From Amycolatopsis solani (GTDB lineage Bacteria > Actinomycetota > Actinomycetes > Mycobacteriales > Pseudonocardiaceae), in assembly GCF_033441515.1 (NCBI RefSeq), contig NZ_JAWQJT010000003.1, positions 2,046,001 through 2,110,000 of the forward strand: 64,000 bases of DNA, in the 5' to 3' direction. The notes under the pieces were generated by a model, which was not told the origin of the DNA, ran no database searches, and was given only the letters and a program-made list of their open reading frames with translations. Positions 43,601 to 51,081 of the stretch are shown one piece after another; position 1 is the stretch's first letter, and every line of letters begins with the position of its first letter. Both the position numbers and the translations under genes were made by a program.

Positions 43601-43893
43601 TATTCACATTCGATCTCCGGAAAACCGCCGTCACCTCCGAGCTGCTCAACCGGCTTTCGGACTGCGGCGGCGGGACAGCCTTCGTCGCCGACGACCAGAT
43701 TCCTTTCCTCAACCCCATCGTGCGCACACTGCCGAAGGTCGATTTGATCCACATCAAGGACGATTCGCCGACCATCCTCAGGGACTGCGGAGCCGGTTCG
43801 GTGCCTGACACCCTGGCCGAGCGGACCTGTGTGGCCACGCTTGGCGGGGTGACCGAGTTCCGGATGGAGATCCGCTCGATCAAGGAGAACTGA
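40693..43893 (+). CDS. Membrane-anchored NACHT NTPase with extracytoplasmic C-terminal domain
   Basis: A 1,066-residue STAND-type protein. Two N-terminal helices (about 10-32, 40-62) precede a cytosolic part with PLTWAEAP and a NACHT domain: Walker A GEPGSGKT (165-172) and Walker B LPVLDGLDE (237-245). A GTPLMLSLF helical block follows. Then about seven more helices lie between residues about 435 and 760. The last about 290 residues come after the final helix and hold six cysteines, consistent with an extracytoplasmic, disulfide-bonded domain. ATG 40693 is chosen over 40639. Bacterial NACHT proteins include antiphage NTPases; this transmembrane actinobacterial type is uncharacterised. Its 3' fifth is clearly less GC-rich, and its end overlaps the convergent hydratase gene by 14 bp. 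Confidence 0.82.
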   Translation: MPVSPRRRRVLFRLTVAAAVAVTGVVAFVLLTNSLENNDAYSSIAGVLLSLVTTFVTLTLVLRRPEPPLQIDSAATDLVDRLRTQWDQEIRHRRERFSDSRTIPLTWAEAPALTADPASVFGSATPVGEVRLKLSGRLADNPDKAGKQLAAAFEEITSKRLVVLGEPGSGKTFLGITLTTGLLRAWTPGKPVPVFLSLSSWDPVTESLDSWLVQELSTHYSGEEQTPRALLAHPGLLPVLDGLDELPEHLRRSAIGRINELLVGDQPLILTCRSAEYNDEITGGAPKLLRAPVVEIRPVSHADIKVQLDQDPAWKAAVNHVEQAKQSPFVTALGTPLMLSLFKSAYTGRDPAELFDQTRFGTRHAVEDHLIDTMIKTAYTEEPADSRRHRWSADEARQWLGYLANYLHKHGERDLNWWQLASRTLSPWAAVAVGLPVGFAAVVLTELLDTAVPRLDLTYGLVAEIIRSPSLPGTIFGTAVTALWLAGARQTPGRRDRSPERKRQRAGRAAITGTALVFLPGFLFWLTWAGTTSAAETTYSTAWLSALLALSLVSAAAVGWPELLTRRPRRSTPPDPMDLLRRERRSALLSAGTAALIVATSAVLTTTVAAALGGHLGQRFSLLLGLPTVVHLDLPPVETHVPWSLGWGGLPSLIVISVLLGALFATGMLTIRAWPRFAVARVRLAMRGELPWQLMEFLADARRRGLLRVAGSSYQFWHVRLQERLVAAPHQPEPTESRRWNHLSVLLAVIALASAAVAIVSVEPAGCRHVAIGQVDDRAQRVVAGDISGCYVDLSDEEWEDLKVDRPDHDALTEIKTENSGTSARTILLGELDRISAPEWSQILTGLRRAKNAMEDGVNMTLVQKDTAGLRDVDANFLTFEYLKSEGFDRPRLTAIDLDAARSEVTSTNSPSIIATTGLDFQFLTDTLRESMIRDRLDYSTSTSAVPTLSDGISADDCTEVGRLRSENRVFTFDLRKTAVTSELLNRLSDCGGGTAFVADDQIPFLNPIVRTLPKVDLIHIKDDSPTILRDCGAGSVPDTLAERTCVATLGGVTEFRMEIRSIKEN

Positions 43894-44647
43894 ACCGCAC
43901 TTCCACGTTGCCCAGCTCGCCGAAGTCCGCCAGCACTTCCCCGCCCGCTCGGATCGGGCACGGTGGGGTCGCCGTTCCCGTTGTCACGATGTCGCCCGGG
44001 CGCAACGCGAGGCCGTGGCGGGGCAGGTCCATCGCCAGCCAGTGCAACGCCAGCCTCGGGTCGCCCAGCACGAGGCTGCCGCTGCCGCGCGAAAACTCCT
44101 CTCCTTCCGTATGGAGGACCACCGGGGTGCGCGGGAGGTCGAGTTCGCGCCAGGCCGGGACCGCGCGGCCCTCGACGAAGCGGCCCGCGCAGGACACGTC
44201 CGCCAGCAGCTGGGGGCCGCCCGCGTGCTGGTGGTCCGTGTAGCGGCTGTCCGGCAGCTCCACCGCCAGGAACATCGTGTCGACCGCGTCGAGCAGCCCG
44301 GTCAGCGACGGCGACGGGCCCGGGTCGGCCTTCAGGCGGAACGCGAACTCGGGTTCGGCGACGCCCATGGTCATCGTGTCGGCCGGGACCGGTTCGCCTT
44401 CGGTGTGGTGGAACCGCTCGAACACCATCCCCGGCAGCGGGCCCGGAACAGCCAGGTACTGCCGGGCGTACACCGTCGTCGCGGCGATCTTCCAGCCCGA
44501 CACCGGGCCGGCCAGCTCGGCGAGCGCCGTCTGGGCCGCCATGCCCTCGGCGGCGTCGCGCGGGCGGGCGCCGTCCGGTAGCCCGTCCAGGCGCTTGCCG
44601 GTCTGCCACGCGTCCCAGATCAGCTCCGCCGCCCGCTCCCGGTTCAC
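43880..44647 (-). CDS. 2-keto-4-pentenoate hydratase-like protein
   Basis: A 255-residue protein of the fumarylacetoacetate hydrolase/MhpD superfamily: GWKIAATTVYARQYL, metal-site region GVAEPEFAFRL, LPDSRYTD, and RPGDIVTTGTATPP at the C-terminus. Relatives hydrate 2-hydroxypenta-2,4-dienoates in meta-cleavage pathways, including HsaE of steroid degradation. GTG 44647 overlaps the F420 oxidoreductase stop by 4 bp. It is the last gene of an acyl-CoA dehydrogenase operon. Confidence 0.85.
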   Translation of the reverse strand: MNRERAAELIWDAWQTGKRLDGLPDGARPRDAAEGMAAQTALAELAGPVSGWKIAATTVYARQYLAVPGPLPGMVFERFHHTEGEPVPADTMTMGVAEPEFAFRLKADPGPSPSLTGLLDAVDTMFLAVELPDSRYTDHQHAGGPQLLADVSCAGRFVEGRAVPAWRELDLPRTPVVLHTEGEEFSRGSGSLVLGDPRLALHWLAMDLPRHGLALRPGDIVTTGTATPPCPIRAGGEVLADFGELGNVEVRFSSP

Positions 44648-45090
44648 GCTCCCGATCTTGCCAAGCGGAACACCGGGTGTCGATCGGCTTCCGCGGCGAA
44701 GGCCTCCGCCGGGTCGCTGATCTTCGCGTCGAAGAACGGCGCCGTCACCGGGATCTTGCGGACGTAGGCGCGCAGCACCGCGCCCGCCGTGGCGGCGTCG
44801 GCCTCCTCGACCTCCCACGTCTCGCGCGTGCGGCCGCGCCGGAGCCGCGCGGTCGCGTCGGCACGCAGGTTGTGCACCCAGCCGACCTGGCCGTACGGCG
44901 AGACGAGCCAGCGCTCGCCGTCGACTTCGAGGACGTTGACCGGCGTGGTGCGGTCCGCGCCGCTGCGCCGCCCGCGTGTGGTCAGCAGGAACCCGGTGCC
45001 GCCCGTGACCGGAATCCCGCGCGCCAGCAACGCCGTCACGACGACGTTCGCGGCCTTCCGCGTCACGCCCAGCCGGTACTTCCGCGCCAT
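44644..45090 (-). CDS. Deazaflavin (F420)-dependent nitroreductase-family protein
   Basis: A 148-residue Ddn/DUF385-type split-barrel protein: GTGFLLTTRGRRSGADRTTPVNVLEVDG, then WLVSPYGQVGWVHNLRA. Family members use F420H2 or bind flavin or lipid-like substrates. ATG 45090 overlaps the acyl-CoA dehydrogenase stop by one base (TGATG), and its stop overlaps the hydratase start by 4 bp. It is therefore the middle gene of a tightly coupled three-gene operon. Confidence 0.9.
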   Translation of the reverse strand: MARKYRLGVTRKAANVVVTALLARGIPVTGGTGFLLTTRGRRSGADRTTPVNVLEVDGERWLVSPYGQVGWVHNLRADATARLRRGRTRETWEVEEADAATAGAVLRAYVRKIPVTAPFFDAKISDPAEAFAAEADRHPVFRLARSGA

Positions 45091-46796
45091 CACGGGGTCA
45101 TAGCGTAGACCCCGGAGAGCTCGCGCACCCGCGCCCAGACGTTCTCGAACCGCGCCGCGTCCACGACCGGTTTCCGCAGCGCCGCCAGCGCGATCGCCTG
45201 CTGGGCCTCGGTCGAGCTCGCCTTGCCGTTGAGGTCCACCGCCGCGGCGCTGAAGTCCTGCACCAGCACCGCGAAGATCTGGTCGGTGACCTCGTCGTCG
45301 AGGCCGGTGATCCGCGCCTGCTCCAGGACCAGCTGGCCGTACACGATGAGCGTGAACAGCTCGGTCAGCGCGAGCCCGAAGTCGAGGTCGGCCTGCTGCG
45401 CCTCGTCCGGCGCCGCCTCGGTGAGCAGCTTGACCAGGTAACCCGCCTGCTCGGTGAACAGCGCGACGTTCGGGATGTGCGCGGCTTCGGCGTACGCGGT
45501 CTTCCAGTCGTGGAACCGGACCTTCGACAGGCCGCGCGCCGGGCCCTGGCGGAAGAGGAACTCGTCGTCCGCGGCGTCGGTGCGCGTGCCGACCGGCGCG
45601 TACTCCTGCGGCGCGAAGAGGTACGCGGGCATGAACTTCGCGATCAGCGCGAGGTTCACCGCCACCGTGCCTTCGAGCTTGGGCAGGCCGTCGATGTCGT
45701 TCTTCGACATCGCGAGGTAGGTGTCGGCCTCGAAGCCCTTGGCCGCCACGACGTCGGCGACCAGCCCGATCACCTTCTGCGCCTCGGTGGTCACCTTCAT
45801 CTTGGTGATCGGGTTGAACAGCAGGTAGCGGCGGTCTTCGGCGTGCGCGCTGCGGAAGTAGTCGACGGCGCGGTCGGAGAACAGCTTCATCGCGGTCAGC
45901 CGCGCGTACGCCTCGACGAATTCGCGGCGCACGTGCGGGAAGTCCGTGACGGGGTTGCCGTAGAGGACGCGGTTGTGCGCGTGCGTGATCGCCTCGTACA
46001 GCGAGTGCGTGGCCATGCCGATGCCGCCGAAGCAGAGGTTGAACTTGCCGATGTTGACGGTGTTCAGCGCGGCGCTGAACGCTTCGGCGCCGACGTGCAG
46101 GATGTCCTCGGCGCGCACCGGGTAGTCCTCGAGCCGGAACTCGGCGACGTACATCTGCGACGGCACCACGTTCTTGACCACGTGGTAGTTCGGGTGCTCG
46201 GAGTCGGCGTAGAAGAAGACGTACTGGTCCGGGCCCTCGACGCCGTCGATGCGGCCGAAGACCGACACCGTGCGGGCGCAGTTGCCGTTGCCGATGTAGT
46301 ACTTCGAGCCGGTCGCGCGGTAGCCGTCGCCGTCCTTCGTGAGCACCAGGTCGGAGGAGTAGATGTCGGCGCCGTGGTCCTTTTCGGACAGCCCGAACGC
46401 GCCGACGCCGCCGGCGTCCAGCGCGTCCGCGGCGCGCCGGCGGGCGACGTCGTTGCCGCTCTGCCAGACCGGGCCGAGGCCGAGGATCGTGACCTGCCAC
46501 GGGTACCAGTAGTTGAGGCCGTAGAACCCGAGGATTTCCGAGAGGGCGGCGACGCGGCTGGTGTCCCAGCGCTTGTCCGGGTTCCCGCCGGCGTTCGCGG
46601 CCGGGGTGAGGAAGGTCGAGAACAGGCCTTCCTTGCCCGCGAACTCGAGGAAGTCCGCGTAGAACGTGCGGTTGTGGTAGTCCTCGGTCAGCTTCGCCTT
46701 GCCGCGCTGTTCGAACCAGTCGATGGTGGCGCGCAGCACGCGCCGCGTCTCGGCGTCGAAGTGCGCCGGGTCGTACTCGCGCGGGTTCAGCAGCAT
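45090..46796 (-). CDS. Acyl-CoA dehydrogenase
   Basis: A 568-residue flavoprotein of the acyl-CoA dehydrogenase superfamily, longer than the usual about 380-residue enzymes because of a C-terminal extension. Recognisable blocks are GAFGLSEKDHGADIYSSDL (FAD and substrate site), ATGSKYYIGNGNCA and FGGIGMATHSLYEAITHA. Substrate chain length cannot be told. It leads an operon with the F420-type protein and the hydratase, suggesting catabolism of an acyl side chain or ring-derived acid. A TTACCG-type palindrome lies 15-30 bp upstream. Confidence 0.9.
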   Translation of the reverse strand: MLLNPREYDPAHFDAETRRVLRATIDWFEQRGKAKLTEDYHNRTFYADFLEFAGKEGLFSTFLTPAANAGGNPDKRWDTSRVAALSEILGFYGLNYWYPWQVTILGLGPVWQSGNDVARRRAADALDAGGVGAFGLSEKDHGADIYSSDLVLTKDGDGYRATGSKYYIGNGNCARTVSVFGRIDGVEGPDQYVFFYADSEHPNYHVVKNVVPSQMYVAEFRLEDYPVRAEDILHVGAEAFSAALNTVNIGKFNLCFGGIGMATHSLYEAITHAHNRVLYGNPVTDFPHVRREFVEAYARLTAMKLFSDRAVDYFRSAHAEDRRYLLFNPITKMKVTTEAQKVIGLVADVVAAKGFEADTYLAMSKNDIDGLPKLEGTVAVNLALIAKFMPAYLFAPQEYAPVGTRTDAADDEFLFRQGPARGLSKVRFHDWKTAYAEAAHIPNVALFTEQAGYLVKLLTEAAPDEAQQADLDFGLALTELFTLIVYGQLVLEQARITGLDDEVTDQIFAVLVQDFSAAAVDLNGKASSTEAQQAIALAALRKPVVDAARFENVWARVRELSGVYAMTP

Positions 46797-46811
46797 GGTC
46801 GTCCTCCTCGA

Positions 46812-46825
46812 TTACCGACCGGTAA
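46812..46825 (-). promoter_or_regulatory. TTACCG-AC-CGGTAA operator of the acyl-CoA dehydrogenase operon
   Basis: Perfect 6-bp inverted repeat with a 2-nt centre, 16 bp before the dehydrogenase start. It resembles TetR-type fatty-acid regulator sites. The cognate regulator is not identified in the window. Confidence 0.6.
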
Positions 46826-46883
46826 CTTAGCAAGGCCGCGCGAGTGCGGGCAATCTCACTGGGGTCAGGTCACTCCGGTTGGG

Positions 46884-47031
46884 TACACTGATCATGCGGG
46901 CCGCTCAGTTCTGCCTCGGCCCGCTGCTGTTGTCGACTACCACGCGCCGCGGCCGTTGACCGGTCTGCGCCGGGCAGGACAACCCTTCTCAGGTTACGGA
47001 GACCAGGGCGCCTTCGCGTCCGCATGCACTT
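46884..47031 (+). promoter_or_regulatory. Promoter and long leader of the DEAD-box helicase gene
   Basis: A possible -10 TACACT (46884-46889) would start transcription near 46896. That point begins a perfect hairpin, GCGGGCCG (46896-46903) / CGGCCCGC (46917-46924). About 110 nt more follow before ATG 47032, including GGTTACGGAGACC. A leader of about 135 nt suggests post-transcriptional control, such as cold-shock-type regulation or autoregulation by the helicase. Confidence 0.4.
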
Positions 47032-48609
47032 ATGACCACTTTCGCTGAACTCGGCCTGCCCACCCCGCTCGTGGCGGCGCTGGCCTCACAGGGCGTCACC
47101 GAGCCCTTCCCCATCCAGGCGGCGACCCTGCCGCACACCCTCGCCGGCCGGGACGTCCTCGGCCGCGGCCGGACCGGCTCCGGCAAGACCTACGGTTTCG
47201 TGCTGCCCGTGCTGGCGCGCCTCGCCGAGGGCCCGACGCGGCGCAAGCCGGGCCGGCCCCGCGCGCTGATCCTGGCGCCGACGCGTGAGCTCGCGACGCA
47301 GATCGAGGCGTCCATCCTGCCGCTGGCCAAGCCGCTGGGCCTGAAGACGACCACCATCTTCGGCGGGGTCAGCGCGAACCCGCAGATCACGAAGCTGCGC
47401 GACGGCATCGACATCGTCGTCGCCTGCCCCGGCCGGCTCGCCGACCACATGCGGTCCGGGCACGTGAAGCTCGACGCCGTCGAGATCACCGTCCTCGACG
47501 AAGCCGACCACATGGCCGACCTGGGCTTCCTGCCCGAGGTGCGCCGGATCATGGACCAGACGCCCTCGCGCGGGCAGCGGATGCTGTTCTCCGCGACCCT
47601 GGACAACGGCGTCGACGTGCTGGTCAAGCGCTTCATGAACGACCCGGTCACGCACAGCGTCGACTCGGCGCAGTCGCCGGTGAACACGATGGAGCACCAC
47701 GTCCTGCACCTGGAGGAGACCCACCGGCTGCCGGTGCTGGTCGACCTGACCGCGGCGCCGGGCCGCACGCTGGTGTTCACGCGGACCAAGAGCCGCGCGA
47801 AGGCGCTGACGCGCAAGCTCGTCGCTTCGGGCGTGCCGGCCGTCGAACTGCACGGCAACCTGGGCCAGAACGCGCGGACGCGCAACCTCGAGGCGTTCTC
47901 CTCGGGCACGGCGAAGACGCTGGTCGCGACCGACATCGCGGCCCGCGGCATCCACGTCGACGACGTCCGCCTGGTCATCCACGCCGACCCGCCGGTCGAG
48001 CACAAGGCGTACCTGCACCGCTCGGGCCGCACGGCCCGCGCCGGCGCGTCGGGCACCGTGGTGACGCTGATGACGGACGCCCAGGTCCGCGACGTGCGCG
48101 ACCTCACCCGCAAGGCCGGCATCAAGCCGACGACCACCCAGCTCGGACCGGGTCACCCGCTGCTCGCGGAGCTGGCGCCGGGCGAGCGGACGTTCTCGAA
48201 GGCCCCCGCGGTCGACAACCGGCCGAAGAAGGTCACGGCATCCGGCGCGGCGCCGGGTGGCGGACGCGGGCGTCGCGGCGCGGCCCCGAAGGAGAACCGC
48301 GGCGGCCAGCAGGCCAGGACACGGCGTGACGAGCCCCAGGCTTCGGGCCGGTCCGGCGGCGGCTCCCGGCGTTCCGGCGCGGCCGCTTCGGGCAACCCCC
48401 GCCGGTCGGACGCCCCCGCTTCGGGCGGGTCCCGTCGCTCCGGTGCTCCGGCTTCGAGCGGCGCCGCTTCCGGCGGATCCCGTCGCTCGGGTGGCGCGGC
48501 CGGCGGCGGCTCGCGGCGCTCCGGCGCCCCGGCCGCGGGCAACCGCTCCGGCGGCGCGGCGGCCTTCTCCTCGGGCACCCGCGCGGGTGCCCGGCGCACC
48601 GGCCGCTGA
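47032..48609 (+). CDS. DEAD-box RNA helicase
   Basis: A 525-residue ATP-dependent RNA helicase. Motif I is RTGSGKT (about 47-53), Ia APTRELA, motif II DEAD (156-159), III SAT (187-189), and VI HRSGRTARAG. It unwinds RNA duplexes, probably in ribosome assembly or RNA decay. The last about 125 residues are low complexity with repeated SRRSG/SGG blocks, a basic RNA-binding tail typical of actinobacterial RhlE/DeaD-like proteins. Confidence 0.94.
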   Translation: MTTFAELGLPTPLVAALASQGVTEPFPIQAATLPHTLAGRDVLGRGRTGSGKTYGFVLPVLARLAEGPTRRKPGRPRALILAPTRELATQIEASILPLAKPLGLKTTTIFGGVSANPQITKLRDGIDIVVACPGRLADHMRSGHVKLDAVEITVLDEADHMADLGFLPEVRRIMDQTPSRGQRMLFSATLDNGVDVLVKRFMNDPVTHSVDSAQSPVNTMEHHVLHLEETHRLPVLVDLTAAPGRTLVFTRTKSRAKALTRKLVASGVPAVELHGNLGQNARTRNLEAFSSGTAKTLVATDIAARGIHVDDVRLVIHADPPVEHKAYLHRSGRTARAGASGTVVTLMTDAQVRDVRDLTRKAGIKPTTTQLGPGHPLLAELAPGERTFSKAPAVDNRPKKVTASGAAPGGGRGRRGAAPKENRGGQQARTRRDEPQASGRSGGGSRRSGAAASGNPRRSDAPASGGSRRSGAPASSGAASGGSRRSGGAAGGGSRRSGAPAAGNRSGGAAAFSSGTRAGARRTGR

Positions 48610-48616
48610 GTCTTGT

Positions 48617-48654
48617 CGTGAAGGCCACCTTGAGTCCTCAAGGTGGCCTTCACG
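48617..48654. terminator. Hairpin between the DEAD-box gene and the desaturase gene
   Basis: Perfect 18-bp stem (arms 48617-48634 and 48637-48654, 2-nt loop TC) between convergent genes. Its arms are nearly identical to the hairpin at 39241-39277, and both are preceded by TCTTGT. Confidence 0.82.
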
Positions 48655-48658
48655 CGTT

Positions 48659-49600
48659 TCAGAGGGCGGGCAGACCCCGGGCGGCGGCACGGGCGGCCGC
48701 GGCGTCACGACGTTCCTCGAAGCGCGCGGCCTGCGCGTCGAGGTTCTTGACGAACGCGGCGAGCTCGTCGCGCGCGGTTTCGCCGACCTCGCCGAAGCCC
48801 TCGCGGTCGAAGACCTTCCAGTAGCGCAGCAGCGGCATCACGACGTCGTCGTGGTGGATGCGCAGGTCGTAGATGCCCGCCTTGGCGATCAGCGCCGCGC
48901 GACGGGCGAAGCTCGGGATGACCGCGCCGGGCATCGCGAAGTCGAGGACCTCGTCGGTGATCGCCCGCATCATCGCGTCCGGCGAGATCTCGAACGCCGC
49001 CTTCACCAGGTTCCGGTAGAAGACCATGTGCAGGTTCTCGTCGGTGGACACGCGGGCGAGCAGCTTCTCGGCCAGCGGGTCCTGGGTGTAGCGGCCGGTG
49101 TTGCGGTGCGAAAGGCGTGTCGCGAGCTCCTGGAACGAGACGTAGGCGCAGACCCGCAGCAGCGGCTTGTCCTCGGTCTCGTACCCGGCCTGCATGGTCG
49201 CCATCCGCATCCGCTCGAGCTCGACCGGGTCGACCGCGCGCGTGACGAGGAGGTAGTCGCGGATGCAGATGCCGTGCCGGCCCTCCTCGGCCGTCCAGCG
49301 GTGCACCCAGGTGCCCCAGGCGCCGTCGCGGCCGAAGGCGCGCTCGATCTCGCGGTGGTAGCTGGGCAGGTTGTCCTCGGTCAGGAGGTTGACCTCGAGC
49401 GCGGTCCGCGCGATGGGCGAAACCCGCGACTGCTCCGGATCCCACGCCTCCCCGCCCAGATCGGCGAAGTTCCGCCCCTCACTCCACGGAACGAACTCGT
49501 GCGGCATCCATTCCTGCGCGGCGGCGAGGTGCCGGTTGAGGTTTTCCTCGACCGTCCCCTCGAGCTCGTACATGAGTGCGGTGCTCTCGGGAACGGCCAT
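48659..49600 (-). CDS. Acyl-ACP desaturase (ferritin-like di-iron)
   Basis: A 313-residue soluble fatty-acid desaturase of the DesA1/DesA2-plant stearoyl-ACP type. Di-iron ligand motifs are visible in TAEEGRHGICIRDYL (EExxH) and STDENLHMVFYR (DExxH), with further acidic residues in LLTEDNLPSYH. It introduces a double bond in acyl-ACP for membrane or mycolate-type lipids. Two tandem palindromes upstream suggest tight control by a TetR-type fatty-acid regulator. Confidence 0.92.
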   Translation of the reverse strand: MAVPESTALMYELEGTVEENLNRHLAAAQEWMPHEFVPWSEGRNFADLGGEAWDPEQSRVSPIARTALEVNLLTEDNLPSYHREIERAFGRDGAWGTWVHRWTAEEGRHGICIRDYLLVTRAVDPVELERMRMATMQAGYETEDKPLLRVCAYVSFQELATRLSHRNTGRYTQDPLAEKLLARVSTDENLHMVFYRNLVKAAFEISPDAMMRAITDEVLDFAMPGAVIPSFARRAALIAKAGIYDLRIHHDDVVMPLLRYWKVFDREGFGEVGETARDELAAFVKNLDAQAARFEERRDAAAARAAARGLPAL

Positions 49601-49633
49601 GCGCGCGTCCTTCCGGGGATCGGGGGCGTGACC

Positions 49634-49660
49634 TACGGGACCGTAACTTACGGCGCCGTA
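49634..49660 (-). promoter_or_regulatory. Tandem TACGG-N2-CCGTA operators upstream of the desaturase gene
   Basis: TACGG-GA-CCGTA (49634-49645) and TACGG-CG-CCGTA (49649-49660) are two perfect palindromes 15 bp apart. The second extends to ACTTACGGCGCCGTAGGT (49646-49663). They lie about 34-60 bp before the desaturase start. Two dimers could bind side by side. Confidence 0.65.
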
Positions 49661-49736
49661 GGTACCCCGTCAACGAACGCGGACCCTTTTGCGTTCCTGG
49701 TCACGCGCGCTTGTTTTTGACCCACCAGGCACCGGA

Positions 49737-50105
49737 TCAGGCGCCCATGATCGCCGCCACGAGCACGATCTTCAGCAGCCAGTCGCCCGCGTGCAGGGCC
49801 GCCAGGCGGACCGGGACGCGCTCGTGCAGCACCGAGCCGCTCAGGATCACCGCCGGGAAGCCCGCCCACAGCAGCAACGCCAGCCCGACGGAACCCGGCA
49901 CTCCGGCGACGCCGACCGCCGCGGACAGGGCGGCGAACGCCGCCACCAGGACCAGTGTGCGGGCGAACTCCGCGCCGGCGCGCCACGCCGAGGGACGGGA
50001 TGGCGCCGCCGCGGGGCTGAGGCGGGCCCAGAGCCCGCCGAACGCCGTGTACCAGATCGAACTCGCCGCGAACGCCGCCATCGTCGCCACCAAGATCGCG
50101 ATCAC
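49737..50105 (-). CDS. DUF1761-type membrane protein
   Basis: A 122-residue protein with four hydrophobic helices, starting MIAILVATMAAFAASSIWYTAFG, the usual DUF1761 start. Family function is unknown. GTG 50105 is chosen because the upstream in-frame part (to 50174) is Arg-rich and unlike the family, and AGGAG/GAGG lies upstream. It sits downstream of the ABC permease on the same strand, but its membership of that operon is uncertain. Confidence 0.72.
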   Translation of the reverse strand: MIAILVATMAAFAASSIWYTAFGGLWARLSPAAAPSRPSAWRAGAEFARTLVLVAAFAALSAAVGVAGVPGSVGLALLLWAGFPAVILSGSVLHERVPVRLAALHAGDWLLKIVLVAAIMGA

Positions 50106-50190
50106 AGACCTCAACTCCTTCGCCGGGGAACCCTTGCGAAGGAGACGTCGAGGCCGCGAAGCCGGCTTCGACACCCGGGCGGAGAAACTT

Positions 50191-51081
50191 TCAGAGCGAC
50201 GCGGTGAGTCCCCGTGCCCGCAGCACCGCCCGCTCCAGCGGGCGGAACACCAGCAGCTCGATCCCGATGCCGACCAGCAGGATCAGGAAGATCGCCGCGA
50301 TCACCGTCTCCATGCTGTTGAACGACGATCCCTGGTTCAGGTACGCGCCCAGGCCGATCCCCAGCTGCGGTGACAGCGCGATCAGCTCCGCCGCCATCAG
50401 CGAGCGCCACGAGAACGCCCAGCCCTGCTTCAGCCCCGCCAGGAAGCCCGGCAGGGCCGCCGGCAGCAGGATGTGGCGGGCCGACGACAGGCGGTTCGCG
50501 CCCATCACCTGGCCCACGCGGGGCAGGATCGGCGGGATCTGGTCGATGCCGGACACGAGGCCGTTCGCAATGGACGGGACCGAGCCGAGCAGGACGACGA
50601 AGTAGATCGCCGCGTCGTTGATGCCGAACCACAGGATCGCCGCCGGGACCCAGGCCACCGACGGGAGGCTCTGCAGGCCCGTCAGTAGCGGGCCGATCGC
50701 CGCGCGGACCACGCGGACCTTCGCCACGACCAGGCCCAGCGGGGTGCCGATCAGCACGCCCGCGAAGAAGCCGAGCGCGGCGCGGTGCACCGACGTCCAG
50801 ACGAAGCCGAAGACCTTGCCGTCGACGACGATGCCCCAGAACTCGTCCCACACCGCCAGCGGCGCGGGCAGCTGGGTCTCCGGCCAGAACGCCGCCGCCC
50901 AGAGGACCTGCCAGACCACGACGAGCACCAGCAGCGCGCCCAGCGGCGGCAGGAACCCCCAGGCGAAGCGCTTCCAGAAGCTCGGCCGCCGCTCCCCCAC
51001 CGGGGCGTCGAGGGCGTCGAGGCCGGAGCCGACGGCTTCGAGGTCCGCCACCTCCGTGGCGGACCGGTCAAGCTGCGGCAT
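50191..51081 (-). CDS. ABC transporter permease, sulfonate/nitrate/taurine type
   Basis: A 296-residue permease with six membrane helices. The EAA loop is AARHILLPAALPGFLAGLKQG-like, and an extra about 40-residue cytosolic N-terminus precedes the first helix. It belongs to the SsuC/TauC/NrtB family. It overlaps the ATPase gene by 14 bp. With the ATPase and the lipoprotein it forms a complete importer for an alkanesulfonate, taurine, nitrate or pyrimidine-like substrate. Confidence 0.92.
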   Translation of the reverse strand: MPQLDRSATEVADLEAVGSGLDALDAPVGERRPSFWKRFAWGFLPPLGALLVLVVVWQVLWAAAFWPETQLPAPLAVWDEFWGIVVDGKVFGFVWTSVHRAALGFFAGVLIGTPLGLVVAKVRVVRAAIGPLLTGLQSLPSVAWVPAAILWFGINDAAIYFVVLLGSVPSIANGLVSGIDQIPPILPRVGQVMGANRLSSARHILLPAALPGFLAGLKQGWAFSWRSLMAAELIALSPQLGIGLGAYLNQGSSFNSMETVIAAIFLILLVGIGIELLVFRPLERAVLRARGLTASL

